Numbered from the stretch's first letter, positions 42,235 through 51,959 are shown. The stretch: DNA of 54,022 nt from an uncultured Bacteroidales bacterium (GCA_903828645.1 CAIKNA010000280.1:1-54022), one strand, 5' to 3'. Notes: generated by a model not told the origin, from the letters alone. A program made the numbers and translations.

Positions 42235-43139
42235 GGCCTTTTCCTCACCTGGTCCAGGGTTCGCCAAAGGTACTCCCCTATGATGCCAAGCATCAGCATC
42301 TGGATTCCCGACAGAACGAGAATCAGCACCATGATGGGAGCCCAGCCCTGGACAGGGACTTTCCCGAAGATCTTCGCCACGATGATGAACAGTGCATAAA
42401 CAAAACCAATCAGGGCAATTACAGTGCCCAGCACGGTCATCAGCCTTATGGGGAAATAGGAATAGCTTAAAACCCCGTCGATGAGCATTTTTAACTTTTT
42501 GCCAAATGTCCAGGCCGATTTTCCTACGGGCCGCTGCAAACGAAGATAGGGGATGTATTTTATTTTAAAGCCCGTCCACAGGATTTGCCCCTGCCAGAAG
42601 GGATTCACCTCCTGCGATTCAAGTATTATTTTTTTTGCTTTATCACTCAACAAAACATAATCGAACCCGCCTTCAGGCATATTCTTGAAACTCAAAGCCT
42701 TGATCAACCGGTAAAAAACCTTGGAGGTATATCTCCTGATGAAATTCTCATCCCTTCCGATTCTTGTGCAAATGACAATCTCGTATTGATCGTTTTCGAA
42801 ATACCCGAGCATCTCTGAAATGAGTTCGGGGGGATCCTGGAGGTCTGCAGAAATGTTTACGACACATTTCCCGGTGGCTTTACTGTAGCCGGCTAATATA
42901 GCTGCCAGCTGGCCGAAATTTCGCGTCAGCCTGACTATTTTTATCCCGGGCATTAACCTGTTCCTGATCTCAAGCAGTTCCTGGTATGACCCATCAGCAG
43001 AGCCATCATCAACCATGATCAACTCAAAATTTTTTTGCTGAAACTGGCTGAAAACTTTCTCCTGAAGTATTTCAACAAGTTTAATCAGACTGCCCTGGTT
43101 GTTATATACGGGAACGACTATGGAATAGCAATCATTCAT
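42186..43139 (-). CDS. family 2 glycosyltransferase, ArnC/GtrB/DPM1-like (polyprenyl-phosphate sugar synthase type)
   Basis: A 317-residue protein with a GT-A domain (SIVVPVYNNQGSL; the DDGSADGS segment; metal motif SADLQDPPE, with DxD in the DLQD form) and two C-terminal membrane helices (FPIRLMTVLGTVIALIGFVYAL; VLILVLSGIQMLMLGIIGEYL). This design is that of ArnC, GtrB and dolichol-phosphate mannose synthases, which transfer a sugar from a nucleotide to a polyprenyl phosphate on the cytoplasmic face. The product would be a lipid-linked donor for GT-C enzymes, two or three of which are encoded upstream in the same operon. It overlaps the MFS gene by 49 nt at the 3' end. Confidence 0.92.
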   Translation of the reverse strand: MNDCYSIVVPVYNNQGSLIKLVEILQEKVFSQFQQKNFELIMVDDGSADGSYQELLEIRNRLMPGIKIVRLTRNFGQLAAILAGYSKATGKCVVNISADLQDPPELISEMLGYFENDQYEIVICTRIGRDENFIRRYTSKVFYRLIKALSFKNMPEGGFDYVLLSDKAKKIILESQEVNPFWQGQILWTGFKIKYIPYLRLQRPVGKSAWTFGKKLKMLIDGVLSYSYFPIRLMTVLGTVIALIGFVYALFIIVAKIFGKVPVQGWAPIMVLILVLSGIQMLMLGIIGEYLWRTLDQVRKRPHFIIESILEENTINR

Positions 43140-43211
43140 TATGCTAAGATTATCATTTTAAAAATGAGGCGAAAAGGGGAATAACAATAGCCGGTTAAAA
43201 GAATAAACCGT

Positions 43212-43889
43212 TTATGATTGTTCCCGCAAGATCTTTGTCACACTATGCACAGGGGCTCCTTTGCGGATTACCGTTGCCGGTACTCCTGCAACAACGCAAT
43301 CAGACTCTATGGGTTTGATCACGCAGGAACTGGCCCCGATGGTGACATAATCGCCGACAGTCACATCCCTGACGAATGCATTCGCGCCAATGGAGCAGGA
43401 TCTGCCAATTTTCGCACCTCCGTTAAGGGTCACGTTCGGGCTGACAATTGAATAATCGCCAAGTTCAACTTTATGGCCCAGTACAACATGAATATTCAGC
43501 ATGGCATGATTCCCGATGGTACAGTCCAGCGTTAGATCAGTATACCGGCCTATAACAACACCTTCGCCGAGTTTGTTTGACGGGTGAAGCCTTACGGTGG
43601 GAGAGATGAGTGTAGCCCATTTGATTTTGAATGTTGAGACAAGGTTCACAACCTGCTCTCTCATCCGGGGATCCCCGAATGCCACGATAAAAAAAGCTTC
43701 CGGGTATTTACAAGCATCTTCAAACGGCCCCAATACGGGGTAATTGATCAGTGTCATATTTTTAACGGAAGGATGAGAATCCAGATAACCCAGGATGTTC
43801 CATTCTTTTCTGGTATCGTTAATCTCTTCAACCAGCCATACGACTTCCTGACCTAACCCCCCGGCACCCAAAATAATGATATCTTTCAT
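43212..43889 (-). CDS. NeuD/PglD-family sugar acyltransferase
   Basis: This 225-residue enzyme has an N-terminal nucleotide-binding-like part (DIIILGAGGLGQEVVWLVEE) and a left-handed beta-helix of hexapeptide repeats (from about residue 95: GEGVVIGRYTDLTLDCTIGNHAMLNI; KVELGDYSIVSPN; AKIGRSCSIGANAFV), each part quoted within 20 residues or less where possible. It matches the sialic-acid/bacillosamine acetyltransferases NeuD and PglD, which acylate amino sugars. The adjacent aminotransferase makes such an amino sugar plausible. It starts 2 nt after the aminotransferase stop. The acyl donor and the acceptor are inferred. Confidence 0.93.
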   Translation of the reverse strand: MKDIIILGAGGLGQEVVWLVEEINDTRKEWNILGYLDSHPSVKNMTLINYPVLGPFEDACKYPEAFFIVAFGDPRMREQVVNLVSTFKIKWATLISPTVRLHPSNKLGEGVVIGRYTDLTLDCTIGNHAMLNIHVVLGHKVELGDYSIVSPNVTLNGGAKIGRSCSIGANAFVRDVTVGDYVTIGASSCVIKPIESDCVVAGVPATVIRKGAPVHSVTKILREQS

Positions 43890-43891
43890 TT

Positions 43892-45001
43892 TTAGTTGTT
43901 TTTAATCAAAGAACAAATTTTCTCAACTGTTGCCAGGTCCAGATCATTGTAAATGGGCAGGCAAAGCACCACTTCGGTGATTTTTTCAGCGACAGGCATT
44001 TTCCCGGGTTGTGCCGAATCCAACCCGCGATAGGTAGGGAACTGACTGATGAGCGGGTAAAAATAGCGACGGGTAAAAATATCGCTCGTTTTCAGTCCTT
44101 CATAAACTTCATCCCTGGTTTTTCCAAACTTTTCTTTGTCAATTAAAATCGGGAAATATGAATAACAATGCTCCACATCCGGCATATCTTCGAGGTAGGA
44201 TATGCCATTTATTCCTTTAAGTCCTTCCCGGTAACATTCTGTGATCGCTTTCCGGTTCTCAATGGCTTTGTCTATATACTTCAACTGGAGCAAACCCATT
44301 GCAGCCTGCACTTCGTTCATTTTTGCATTGATACCGGGGGCTACGACGGTAATTTCCCCGGAAAACCCGAAATTTTTCAGATTATCGATGCGTTTTTTAG
44401 TGGCTTCATCATGGCAAACTATGGCACCCCCTTCAAATGTATTGTAAACCTTGGTGGCATGAAAGCTCATGACAGAGAGATCGCCAAAATTTAAAACAGG
44501 AACCTTGTTAACGCTCACACCGAAAGTATGACAGGCATCGTAAATAACTTTCAATCCATATGCATCAGCAATATCTTTGATTCTTTTAACATTGCAGGGG
44601 TTGCCATACACATGCACCGGTAAAATCGCCGTTGTTTTCGGAGTAATGGCGGCTTCAATTTTATCCGGATCAAGATTGAAAGTATCGGGCTCAATATCAA
44701 CGAATACCGGTTTGATATTGTTCCACCAGATGGCATGCGTTGTTGCAACAAAACTGAAAGGGGTGGTAATCACCTCACCTGTAATTCTTAAAGCCTGGAG
44801 TGCCGTCACGAGCGCAAGGGTGCCGTTTGAAAAAAGTGATATATATTTCACCCCCAGGTAGTCACATAATTTTTTCTCGAGTTCCTGGTGAAAAGGCCCA
44901 TTATTGGTGAGCCATTTTGATTCCCAGATCTGGTTGAGATATTCGTTGAATTCCTCGAGCGGAGGAAGGAACGGTTGCGTTACATTGATGGTTTTATTCA
45001 T
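43892..45001 (-). CDS. DegT/DnrJ/EryC1/StrS sugar aminotransferase
   Basis: A 369-residue PLP enzyme that converts a keto sugar nucleotide to an amino sugar. ATG 45001 (NKTINVTQPFLPPLEEF) is chosen; the longer frame overlaps the preceding gene. Visible are the substrate-handling SNGTLALVTALQAL, the PLP-phosphate segment TTPFSFVATTHAI, Asp155 in VIYDACHTFGV, and the PLP lysine K184 in SFHATKVYNTFEGGA. It resembles VioA/FdtB/PglE-like enzymes. The dehydratase that would make its substrate is not in the window. It is between the YfhO gene and the acyltransferase in one tight operon. Confidence 0.94.
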   Translation of the reverse strand: MNKTINVTQPFLPPLEEFNEYLNQIWESKWLTNNGPFHQELEKKLCDYLGVKYISLFSNGTLALVTALQALRITGEVITTPFSFVATTHAIWWNNIKPVFVDIEPDTFNLDPDKIEAAITPKTTAILPVHVYGNPCNVKRIKDIADAYGLKVIYDACHTFGVSVNKVPVLNFGDLSVMSFHATKVYNTFEGGAIVCHDEATKKRIDNLKNFGFSGEITVVAPGINAKMNEVQAAMGLLQLKYIDKAIENRKAITECYREGLKGINGISYLEDMPDVEHCYSYFPILIDKEKFGKTRDEVYEGLKTSDIFTRRYFYPLISQFPTYRGLDSAQPGKMPVAEKITEVVLCLPIYNDLDLATVEKICSLIKNN

Positions 45002-45032
45002 AAAATCTGTTTTATAAGCTCGATGTGGTTCG

Positions 45033-47522
45033 TCAATGATTGCTTTCTGATGCATTGCCGGGATCTTTCCCGGTTCTGCTTTTCATGAAGAATGACACAC
45101 CAGCCACTGCACCGAAGATAAGGAGGCTGAAAATTGAAACGAACAGGCTTATATTAAAATAAGGTGGTTTATAGAATAATTCAACTTTATGGTTGCCCGG
45201 CTGGATGACCAGCCCGATAAATCCGATGTTGGTCAAAATCGGTGTAACAGCCTGGTTGTCTATCGTTGCATGCCATCCACGGTCGCTAGGAATACTGAAA
45301 AACAACAATTTCGGATGCTCAGTTTTAACGGTTCCCTCAATCCTGTTCTCACTGAAACGGGTCATGTTAAGGGTGTCCTGTTTCAAGGCTTTCACATCAC
45401 GGGAATATTCGTTAAATCCATAATTGGAGGATGTATCCCGGATGTTAAAAGCGGTCAGGTTGTTTTTGATGGTCGGGTCAACAGGCTCCTCTACGATGGC
45501 TGCCTGGTAAAGCGCAAGAATCTTGTTAAACTTTGGCAGCGTGCGGAAGACCGACATTGGGATATATTTTGCATAGGTAAAACCAAGCGGGAGAAACAAT
45601 TTGTTCTGGCACACCTTCACGTTTCCAAAGGTGGCAATTGAATCCTCCGGGAGCCCAACCTGGGAGTCCTTGTGAATCCTGAGATTATATTTGGTACTTG
45701 CCCAGTTCTGCAGCAAAGGAAATTGTATCAATCCCAGGGCCCAGCGCGACTGCATTTCGTTTCCTTTCTCTATGAGATTCATCTCCTCCAGGAACCGGAT
45801 ATAGTACTTCTGGTTAAATGAACTGTACGACATGGTTCCGTAATAATCTTGTATCTGCGCATCGCAAAAACTCATATGGATGGCCGGGTTTGAAGTGAAA
45901 TCCTTGTTGACCCGGAAAAACTGGTGATCTCTGCCATGAATAAACGAAACAGCCTCAACAGAATAATCATTGTATCCTGTTTTTTGTTTTTCCTCCGACT
46001 TTGTAAGTACGCTGCGGCTGTTCACATTGATGGCATTGAAATAGCTTATTTCGAGGCAGATGACAGCTACAAGCAAGATCTGGAGGACCGATGGAGAACT
46101 GTAAAAGCGGGAGAGCCCCAGAATCAAAGCATAAAGGAACAGGAAATTCCGGACAGCAGAGCGCTGGTCGGAGTCAATCAATTGACCGTTCTGCCAGGGA
46201 AAATAGAGCAGGAAAAGTAAGAATATCATGGTGATACCTAAGACAATCAGGTTTATTCCTTTCTTTCCTTTTACAGCATTGAGGGCTTCCAGGGAATAAA
46301 ACAGAATCACAATGGCGATGAAAATTGAAAATGCCCTGAAATAATCTCCTGCGAAGAACCAGAAGGCATAACGAAAGAATGGAAAGATCGCTGCAATCAG
46401 GAAAACCAGGAACAACCCGGCATAGATCAGTTTTTTCCGCGTACTGAGTGTCAGAAACACTTGCGGTGCAAGCAACAGGGGGAGCAGCCCGATATAGATC
46501 AGGGGCGCTTCAAGATAATTGTACCAGCCCTTAAACCCGCTGCCGTTTCCCATCAGGTCATTGGAAAACAGACGGGCGACAAGGGTCTGAAAATAGAGGT
46601 TGTCCTCAACAAAAAAAACAGGCTTTGAGAGAAGTTTGCTAAAATAGCCGGCGGTGCCTCCCACCCTTGGACTATCGAGCATGATTTGCACTCCGGGGAT
46701 GAAAAAGAACATGCTGATAAACAGTCCAAGAATTGAAAGGGCCAGCATTTGCGCAGATAACACAATCAGTTTGCGCATGGTGGGCTGCTCGGAAGAAAAA
46801 TGACGGAATAAAAAATAAAGTATCAGGAATAAACCAAAAATATAAAGGTCAAAAGGACGCAACATGGCAATGAGCGCAATGGCAATCGGAAAAAGGTACC
46901 ATGAATTCTGCTGGTAAAGTTTCTCAAAGGCCAGGAGCAGCAATGCAAAATAGAGGGTCTCGGTTGAAAAGATGGTCCAGCCTCCGCCCACGATCATGAA
47001 TCCGCTGAAACAATATAAGAGTGTGCCGGCGAGGAGAATCATTGGCTGCAGGTTCCAGCGTTTGAGCAGATGATAGAAAACGATGGCCGTCAGGAATATT
47101 TTGGCAATCTCCATCCATACCACGCCATAGGCGATTTGACCGGGGGGTAAAAGGGATAGGCAGAAAGAAAACGGGTCGTTGATGCTGCCCGACATCAATT
47201 CCTGCCCCATACCCTGTGCGAATGACCACAGGGGAAATCCTTCAGTGCGCAAATACTTTGATAACAATACAAAATGAGGATATGCCTGGTTGATCGAATC
47301 ACTCCCGATATCCTTGAATAAATAATAGACATTCCCGGCAATGAAATTGTGGAAAATGATCAGGATTAACATGAAAACCAACCCAAGCGTGACGAGGAGA
47401 CCGTATTTTTCCATATACGGATCAAGAAAAAATGGTTTGACCGGTGCCTTTTTAATCTCTTTGACAACAGGCGGTCTGGTTACTGGCTTGCTGGCAGGTT
47501 TATTAACTGGTTTTTGCTTCAT
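45033..47522 (-). CDS. YfhO-family multi-pass membrane protein (GT-C type)
   Basis: An 829-residue membrane protein with about 12-14 helices and a C-terminal soluble domain (about 600-790). The early loop holds the acidic motif FKDIGSDSINQAYPHFVLL, and FPLWSFAQGMGQEL and GSINDPFSFCLSLLPP follow; these are signature segments of YfhO, which decorates teichoic acids or glycans in Firmicutes. The ATG at 47522 is chosen: it begins 1 nt after the stop of the upstream gene, while a GTG at 47537 overlaps that stop. In this operon it probably uses a polyprenyl-linked sugar made by the GT2 enzyme. The N-terminus is a basic Lys/Pro-rich tail. Confidence 0.9.
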   Translation of the reverse strand: MKQKPVNKPASKPVTRPPVVKEIKKAPVKPFFLDPYMEKYGLLVTLGLVFMLILIIFHNFIAGNVYYLFKDIGSDSINQAYPHFVLLSKYLRTEGFPLWSFAQGMGQELMSGSINDPFSFCLSLLPPGQIAYGVVWMEIAKIFLTAIVFYHLLKRWNLQPMILLAGTLLYCFSGFMIVGGGWTIFSTETLYFALLLLAFEKLYQQNSWYLFPIAIALIAMLRPFDLYIFGLFLILYFLFRHFSSEQPTMRKLIVLSAQMLALSILGLFISMFFFIPGVQIMLDSPRVGGTAGYFSKLLSKPVFFVEDNLYFQTLVARLFSNDLMGNGSGFKGWYNYLEAPLIYIGLLPLLLAPQVFLTLSTRKKLIYAGLFLVFLIAAIFPFFRYAFWFFAGDYFRAFSIFIAIVILFYSLEALNAVKGKKGINLIVLGITMIFLLFLLYFPWQNGQLIDSDQRSAVRNFLFLYALILGLSRFYSSPSVLQILLVAVICLEISYFNAINVNSRSVLTKSEEKQKTGYNDYSVEAVSFIHGRDHQFFRVNKDFTSNPAIHMSFCDAQIQDYYGTMSYSSFNQKYYIRFLEEMNLIEKGNEMQSRWALGLIQFPLLQNWASTKYNLRIHKDSQVGLPEDSIATFGNVKVCQNKLFLPLGFTYAKYIPMSVFRTLPKFNKILALYQAAIVEEPVDPTIKNNLTAFNIRDTSSNYGFNEYSRDVKALKQDTLNMTRFSENRIEGTVKTEHPKLLFFSIPSDRGWHATIDNQAVTPILTNIGFIGLVIQPGNHKVELFYKPPYFNISLFVSIFSLLIFGAVAGVSFFMKSRTGKDPGNASESNH

Positions 47523-47523
47523 A

Positions 47524-50082
47524 TCATTTGTTTTCACACTCTTTTTTAAAGATCGGGTAAGCCGGGTTGTAACCCAGTTTCACAGCCTTTTGCAGATCGG
47601 TACAGGCAAGATCTTTTTTTCCTGTGTTAAGATAAACCAGCGCACGGTTAAAATAAGCGATGGCATATGCCGGATCTCCCTTGATTGCAGCACCCAGATC
47701 CCTGATTGCCAGGTCTGTTTTACCCATGCTGGCATAAGCAATTCCTCTGCTCGACAAAGCCTGGACATAATCGTTTTTGTACTTGATGGCATTGTTCAGG
47801 CAATCCATCGCTTCACTGTATTGTTTCAATTTACCGTAGGCATTGCCAAGGTTAAACCATGCTTCCGGGAAGTCAGGTTTCATGGCCAATGCTTTCTTAT
47901 ACAGCACGATGGCATCCTGCACTTTGCCCGATGACTCCATTGACAGGGCCTGTTCATTCAGCTGCGTGGGCTGGTAACCTGGCATTTCGTTTGAAGAAAT
48001 ACCGATATTTTTCATGTATCCTTCGGCGGCGTAGTTCGGATCAAGTTCAACAGCCTTTTTATAATCGGTTTTGGCACCGGCGGGATCATGCATGGCTTTT
48101 TTCACCATCGAACGTGTATAAAAAAGTTCACCCGATTTGGGGTTTAACCTGATGGCTTCCGCAAGGTCGGTCAGGGCTTCTTCGTATTGTTTTTGCGAAT
48201 AACGGATGGCACCACGGTTTTTATATCCCAGGAAATCCTTCGGACTGATGCGGATGCTGGCCGAATAATCATCCACGGCACCCTGGAGATCATTCAGCTG
48301 GAATTTCAGGTTGCCACGGTTGTTGTAAAACTCGCTGTTGCCGGCATCAAGTTCAACTGCTTTGTCATAATCTGCCAGGGCCCCTGCCAGGTCTTTTTTT
48401 TCCTTTTTAACGATGGCACGGTTCGTATAGGCTGCTGCGTATTTAGGATTTAGCTTTATCGCCTCGTCAAAATCGGCGATGGCACCATCATAATCCTTCA
48501 GGTCTAATTTAACGTTTGCACGGCTTGTATAGAGTTCCACCTGGTCTGGTTTCATCCGGATGGCTTTGTTATAATCTTTCAGTGAGTTGTCATAATCCTG
48601 CAGCATCCTTCGCGACATTGCCCTGTTGATATAGGCATTTACTGCGGTTGAATCAAATCTGATCATGGCATCAAAATCTTCGATGGAACCGATGTAATCT
48701 TTCACACGGCTCCGGGCATTGCCCCTGTTTATATAGGCCCTCCAGAAAGTCTTGTCAAGGTTGATGCACTCGGTATAATCGGCGATAGCTCCTTTGTTAT
48801 CAGAGGAATCAAGTTTGGTGTTCGCCCGGTTGTACCATGCTACCGGAATCCTTGGGTTTTTTGCGATGGCATCGCTCCATAGTGTGTTTGAATTCAGCCA
48901 CACCTTGCTTTGCTGAAAGGTCAGGAACATCAGGATAACGGTATAGACAGCCACAATCGCCCAGGTGACTTGTTTAACTTTGATGTACTTTCGGTCGGTG
49001 AGGTAATATCCGACCAGGAAAAAATAGCCGATAGAAGGAATATATGCATATCGATCGGCCATCATGGCTCTTCCAACAGGCAAAAGCTGTAAAAGGAGAA
49101 CAATATTTACAAGAAAGAACCCGATACCGAAGAAAAGAGTTTTGGAACGCTTCCAGGTAAAGAACATCAGCAGGATAAAACCGATGGCAGGAAGAATGCA
49201 TAACCAGTAAATTAGAGGAACTTCACCCACGTCGCCAATGATAGGATAGGGGTAATAAGCAGACAAGGCAAAGGGATAAAAAAGTTTGAGGATATACATG
49301 ATTAGGCCATAAGATGCAAACGCCACCCGCTGTTGGATCGGGAAGTTGGCCATGATGGTTGCATCTGCCCCGGCCTGCGCCTTGAATGCCACAATACCGA
49401 ATATCAACGCCATGATGAGAAATGGCACTTTTTCCATGAGAATTTTCAGCTCAGTCCACTTGCGGCCCATGAAAATATCGACCAGGAAGAGTGTTACGGC
49501 GAGTGTTACGGCTTGTCCTTTCGAAAGGCAGGAAAGAAGAAAGAAAAGCAGGCTAAGTCCAAACCATTTCTGCTCTCTTTTAGGTATATACCGGATATAA
49601 CTGTACAACGACAGAAGATAAAAGAAGGTGTACAATACATCTTTCCGTTCCGAAAGCCATACTACCGATTCTACATGGAGCGAATGAACGCCAAAAAGTA
49701 AAGCTGCAATTACCGCAATTTCAAGTTTACCGGTCAATCGTTTGAGAACCAGTAAAACCATGATGGAATTCATGATGTGTATGAGGATATTCACCAGGTG
49801 AAAAACAAAAGGATCCAGTTTATTTATCTGGTAATCAATTGTGAGAGACAACATGGCCAAAGGGTGATAATTCCCCATGAAATTTTCAGAGAAGATGGCC
49901 GCAATATTCTTTGCCGAAAGTGACTTGATATATGGATTCGCACCAATGTATACCATGTCATCCCAATTGGTAATGGTTCCTTTCAATGCCGGGATATAAG
50001 CGATAAAAGTTGTGATGGCTATAACCACCATCCAAAACGCAGGAAGAGCGAAAAGTGAAAAAGGGCGATTCGTTGTTTTCAT
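47524..50082 (-). CDS. TMTC-like membrane glycosyltransferase with long TPR domain
   Basis: An 852-residue protein: about ten membrane helices (1-400) followed by roughly 13 tetratricopeptide repeats (about 410-830, units such as AYTNRAIVKKEKKDLAGALADY). The membrane half has the pattern of eukaryotic TMTC O-mannosyltransferases: D41-D42 after TM1 (NWDDMVYIGANP), Y72-H-P-L75, and GVHSLHVESVVWLSERKDVL with H133, E138, R146 and D148. The function in bacteria is not established; transfer of a lipid-linked sugar to an exported protein is inferred. It opens the minus operon of five genes and is divergent from a second TMTC-like gene. Bacterial annotators often call this kind a TPR-repeat or GT39-like protein. 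Confidence 0.85.
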   Translation of the reverse strand: MKTTNRPFSLFALPAFWMVVIAITTFIAYIPALKGTITNWDDMVYIGANPYIKSLSAKNIAAIFSENFMGNYHPLAMLSLTIDYQINKLDPFVFHLVNILIHIMNSIMVLLVLKRLTGKLEIAVIAALLFGVHSLHVESVVWLSERKDVLYTFFYLLSLYSYIRYIPKREQKWFGLSLLFFLLSCLSKGQAVTLAVTLFLVDIFMGRKWTELKILMEKVPFLIMALIFGIVAFKAQAGADATIMANFPIQQRVAFASYGLIMYILKLFYPFALSAYYPYPIIGDVGEVPLIYWLCILPAIGFILLMFFTWKRSKTLFFGIGFFLVNIVLLLQLLPVGRAMMADRYAYIPSIGYFFLVGYYLTDRKYIKVKQVTWAIVAVYTVILMFLTFQQSKVWLNSNTLWSDAIAKNPRIPVAWYNRANTKLDSSDNKGAIADYTECINLDKTFWRAYINRGNARSRVKDYIGSIEDFDAMIRFDSTAVNAYINRAMSRRMLQDYDNSLKDYNKAIRMKPDQVELYTSRANVKLDLKDYDGAIADFDEAIKLNPKYAAAYTNRAIVKKEKKDLAGALADYDKAVELDAGNSEFYNNRGNLKFQLNDLQGAVDDYSASIRISPKDFLGYKNRGAIRYSQKQYEEALTDLAEAIRLNPKSGELFYTRSMVKKAMHDPAGAKTDYKKAVELDPNYAAEGYMKNIGISSNEMPGYQPTQLNEQALSMESSGKVQDAIVLYKKALAMKPDFPEAWFNLGNAYGKLKQYSEAMDCLNNAIKYKNDYVQALSSRGIAYASMGKTDLAIRDLGAAIKGDPAYAIAYFNRALVYLNTGKKDLACTDLQKAVKLGYNPAYPIFKKECENK

Positions 50083-50110
50083 AATTTTTAGAATGGGCGA
50101 AATTACAAAT

Positions 50111-50142
50111 TTTGTGCTGAATGATAAATATTTCTACCTTTA
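50111..50142 (+). promoter_or_regulatory. promoter of the second TMTC-like gene
   Basis: TTTG (50111-50114), 20 bases, TACCTTTA (50135-50142), one mismatch from consensus. Transcription from about 50149 leaves 17 nt before TTG 50166, and rules out the ATG at 50121 as start. Confidence 0.6.
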
Positions 50143-50165
50143 TCTGCCATTTTAACCTGAACACT

Positions 50166-51944
50166 TTGAAGAAATACCCTACACCAGGAGATACGAAATT
50201 ATACCGTTATTCAGCGCTCCTTGTCATTCTCATTCCCTTTGTCGTTTACATTGGCGCACTCCGGTTGGGATTCGTTTACCTGGATGATGATATTTTAATA
50301 GTTGATAACTACGAAAAAATCAGTCACATAGAGAACCTTGGCCGTGCTTTCCGCTCCGATGCTTTTTTTGCCAACATAAGCCCCTATTACCGCCCGCTCA
50401 TGAACGTGTCATTTATGGTTGATGCCGCACTGGGAGGCCCGTCACCGGCCATATATCATTTTGGGAACGTCATCTATCACATGCTGACCTGTCTCAGTCT
50501 CCTGTGGCTATTGTCGCTGCTGGGGTTGAGTAAACCCAAGGCCCTGATCGGTACGCTCATTTTCGCAGTTCATCCCATGATTGGGCATGCCGTTGTCTGG
50601 ATACCTGCCAGGGGTGACATTATGGTCACGCTTTTTGGCTTGTTGTCATTTTCCCTGTTTATTTTGTATCTCAGGGATAAGAGGGTTCATCATCTCCTAC
50701 TCCATGTTTTGTGTCTTGCGGGAGCCATTTTCTCAAAGGAATCATCGGTATTTTTCCCGGTGCTTTTCGTGTTTTGGCTCATTTTAAAAAAGGAGAAGCT
50801 GATTAACCGGAAAATGTTGATAATATACGGGTTATGGTTCATGGTTCTGGCATCCTGGTATGGTCTGCGATTGATCTCTGTTGACCAGCGCAGTGACGGC
50901 CAGCTCGGGATGACTGCTCTGCGCGAAAATCTGCCTTTCATCCCGGAGGTAATCTCAAGGTTTTTCCTCCCGTTCGTAATACCGGTGACCCCTGTTTTTT
51001 CATCGTTTTATACCGGTGCCGGGTTTCTTGCTGCCATTGCCATAATTATTTTCTTGTTCATTAATAAAACCACAGGTTCGCTTCCCCTTATCCTTTTGGG
51101 AACAGCCTGGTTTATTGGTTTTTGTTTTCCGAATATGTTTGTGAGGCTGGTCTCTGCGGGCGATAGTTTTGAATATCTTCTGCATCGTACCTATCTACCA
51201 TACGTTGGTTTCCTCATCATGCTCCTGGCCCCATGCCCAGAGAAATGGTTTGCATTGAATGTGAAACCATACAATATCGTCCTGATCGGTTTGCTGCTAC
51301 TTTTATCAATCATCTCATTCGCCCGGCAGAAAATGTACAAGGATGCTGTAAGTTTTTGGGGATCTGCAATTCAATATGCGCCGGAAAAGGCATGGTTTCA
51401 TTACTATATGGGGCGCTATTATTTTAAGCAGAAAGATTATGTAAAATATGAGCATTATCTGCTTATTGCCGACAGTCTGAAGTCATATCCCGATTTCAAA
51501 TATCACCTGGGTATGGTTGAACTGGTTGAGAAGAAAAACTATGCAGCAGCCTATTCCTATTTTTCCGAAGCTTTTAAAAAGGGATATGGAGGCGCTGAAG
51601 CCAGGGAAAACTTTGTAAAACTCTGCATTGAATCCAGCAGTGATTATTTTAAAAAAGGGTTGTACGCGAAAGCAATTTCACGTTGTGAGGAGGCGCTTGT
51701 CAATGACCCCTCAAACGGTGTAGCTGCCTATAACCTTGGCATTTATCTTGTAACAGTAGGCGAAAAGCAGCGTGCTGCATCCATGTGGAAGCGTGCTATC
51801 CGCTCTAAACCTGACCTGACAGCTGCTTACCGAAGCCTGAGTCTCTATTATCAGTACGATGTAAAAAAGGCTGATTCAGCTGCCTGGTATGCCCGTGAAT
51901 ATAACAATCACGGGGGTACAGGGAACCTGATCAGCCCTCAGTAA
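50166..51944 (+). CDS. TMTC-like membrane glycosyltransferase with short TPR domain
   Basis: A 592-residue relative of the divergently encoded gene (start TTG 50166 set by the promoter). TM1 is ALLVILIPFVVYIGALRLG, with the acidic triplet D40-D42 (VYLDDDILIVDNYEKI), Y75-R-P-L78, and FAVHPMIGHAVVWIPARGD, with H136, H141, R149 and D151, all in the order seen in TMTC proteins. About ten helices reach residue 405, then three to four TPRs (SYFSEAFKKGYGG; AISRCEEALVNDPSNGVAAYNLG) follow. The pair may act on different substrates. It is convergent with the PepSY-like gene (15 nt apart). Function is inferred as for the partner. Confidence 0.83.
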   Translation: MKKYPTPGDTKLYRYSALLVILIPFVVYIGALRLGFVYLDDDILIVDNYEKISHIENLGRAFRSDAFFANISPYYRPLMNVSFMVDAALGGPSPAIYHFGNVIYHMLTCLSLLWLLSLLGLSKPKALIGTLIFAVHPMIGHAVVWIPARGDIMVTLFGLLSFSLFILYLRDKRVHHLLLHVLCLAGAIFSKESSVFFPVLFVFWLILKKEKLINRKMLIIYGLWFMVLASWYGLRLISVDQRSDGQLGMTALRENLPFIPEVISRFFLPFVIPVTPVFSSFYTGAGFLAAIAIIIFLFINKTTGSLPLILLGTAWFIGFCFPNMFVRLVSAGDSFEYLLHRTYLPYVGFLIMLLAPCPEKWFALNVKPYNIVLIGLLLLLSIISFARQKMYKDAVSFWGSAIQYAPEKAWFHYYMGRYYFKQKDYVKYEHYLLIADSLKSYPDFKYHLGMVELVEKKNYAAAYSYFSEAFKKGYGGAEARENFVKLCIESSSDYFKKGLYAKAISRCEEALVNDPSNGVAAYNLGIYLVTVGEKQRAASMWKRAIRSKPDLTAAYRSLSLYYQYDVKKADSAAWYAREYNNHGGTGNLISPQ

Positions 51945-51959
51945 TAATAACAAACAGCG

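Noticed and set aside
50121-50165. ATG 50121 as the start of the second TMTC-like protein.
   Set aside because: It lies between the -33 and -7 boxes, and the added 15 residues do not extend any domain.
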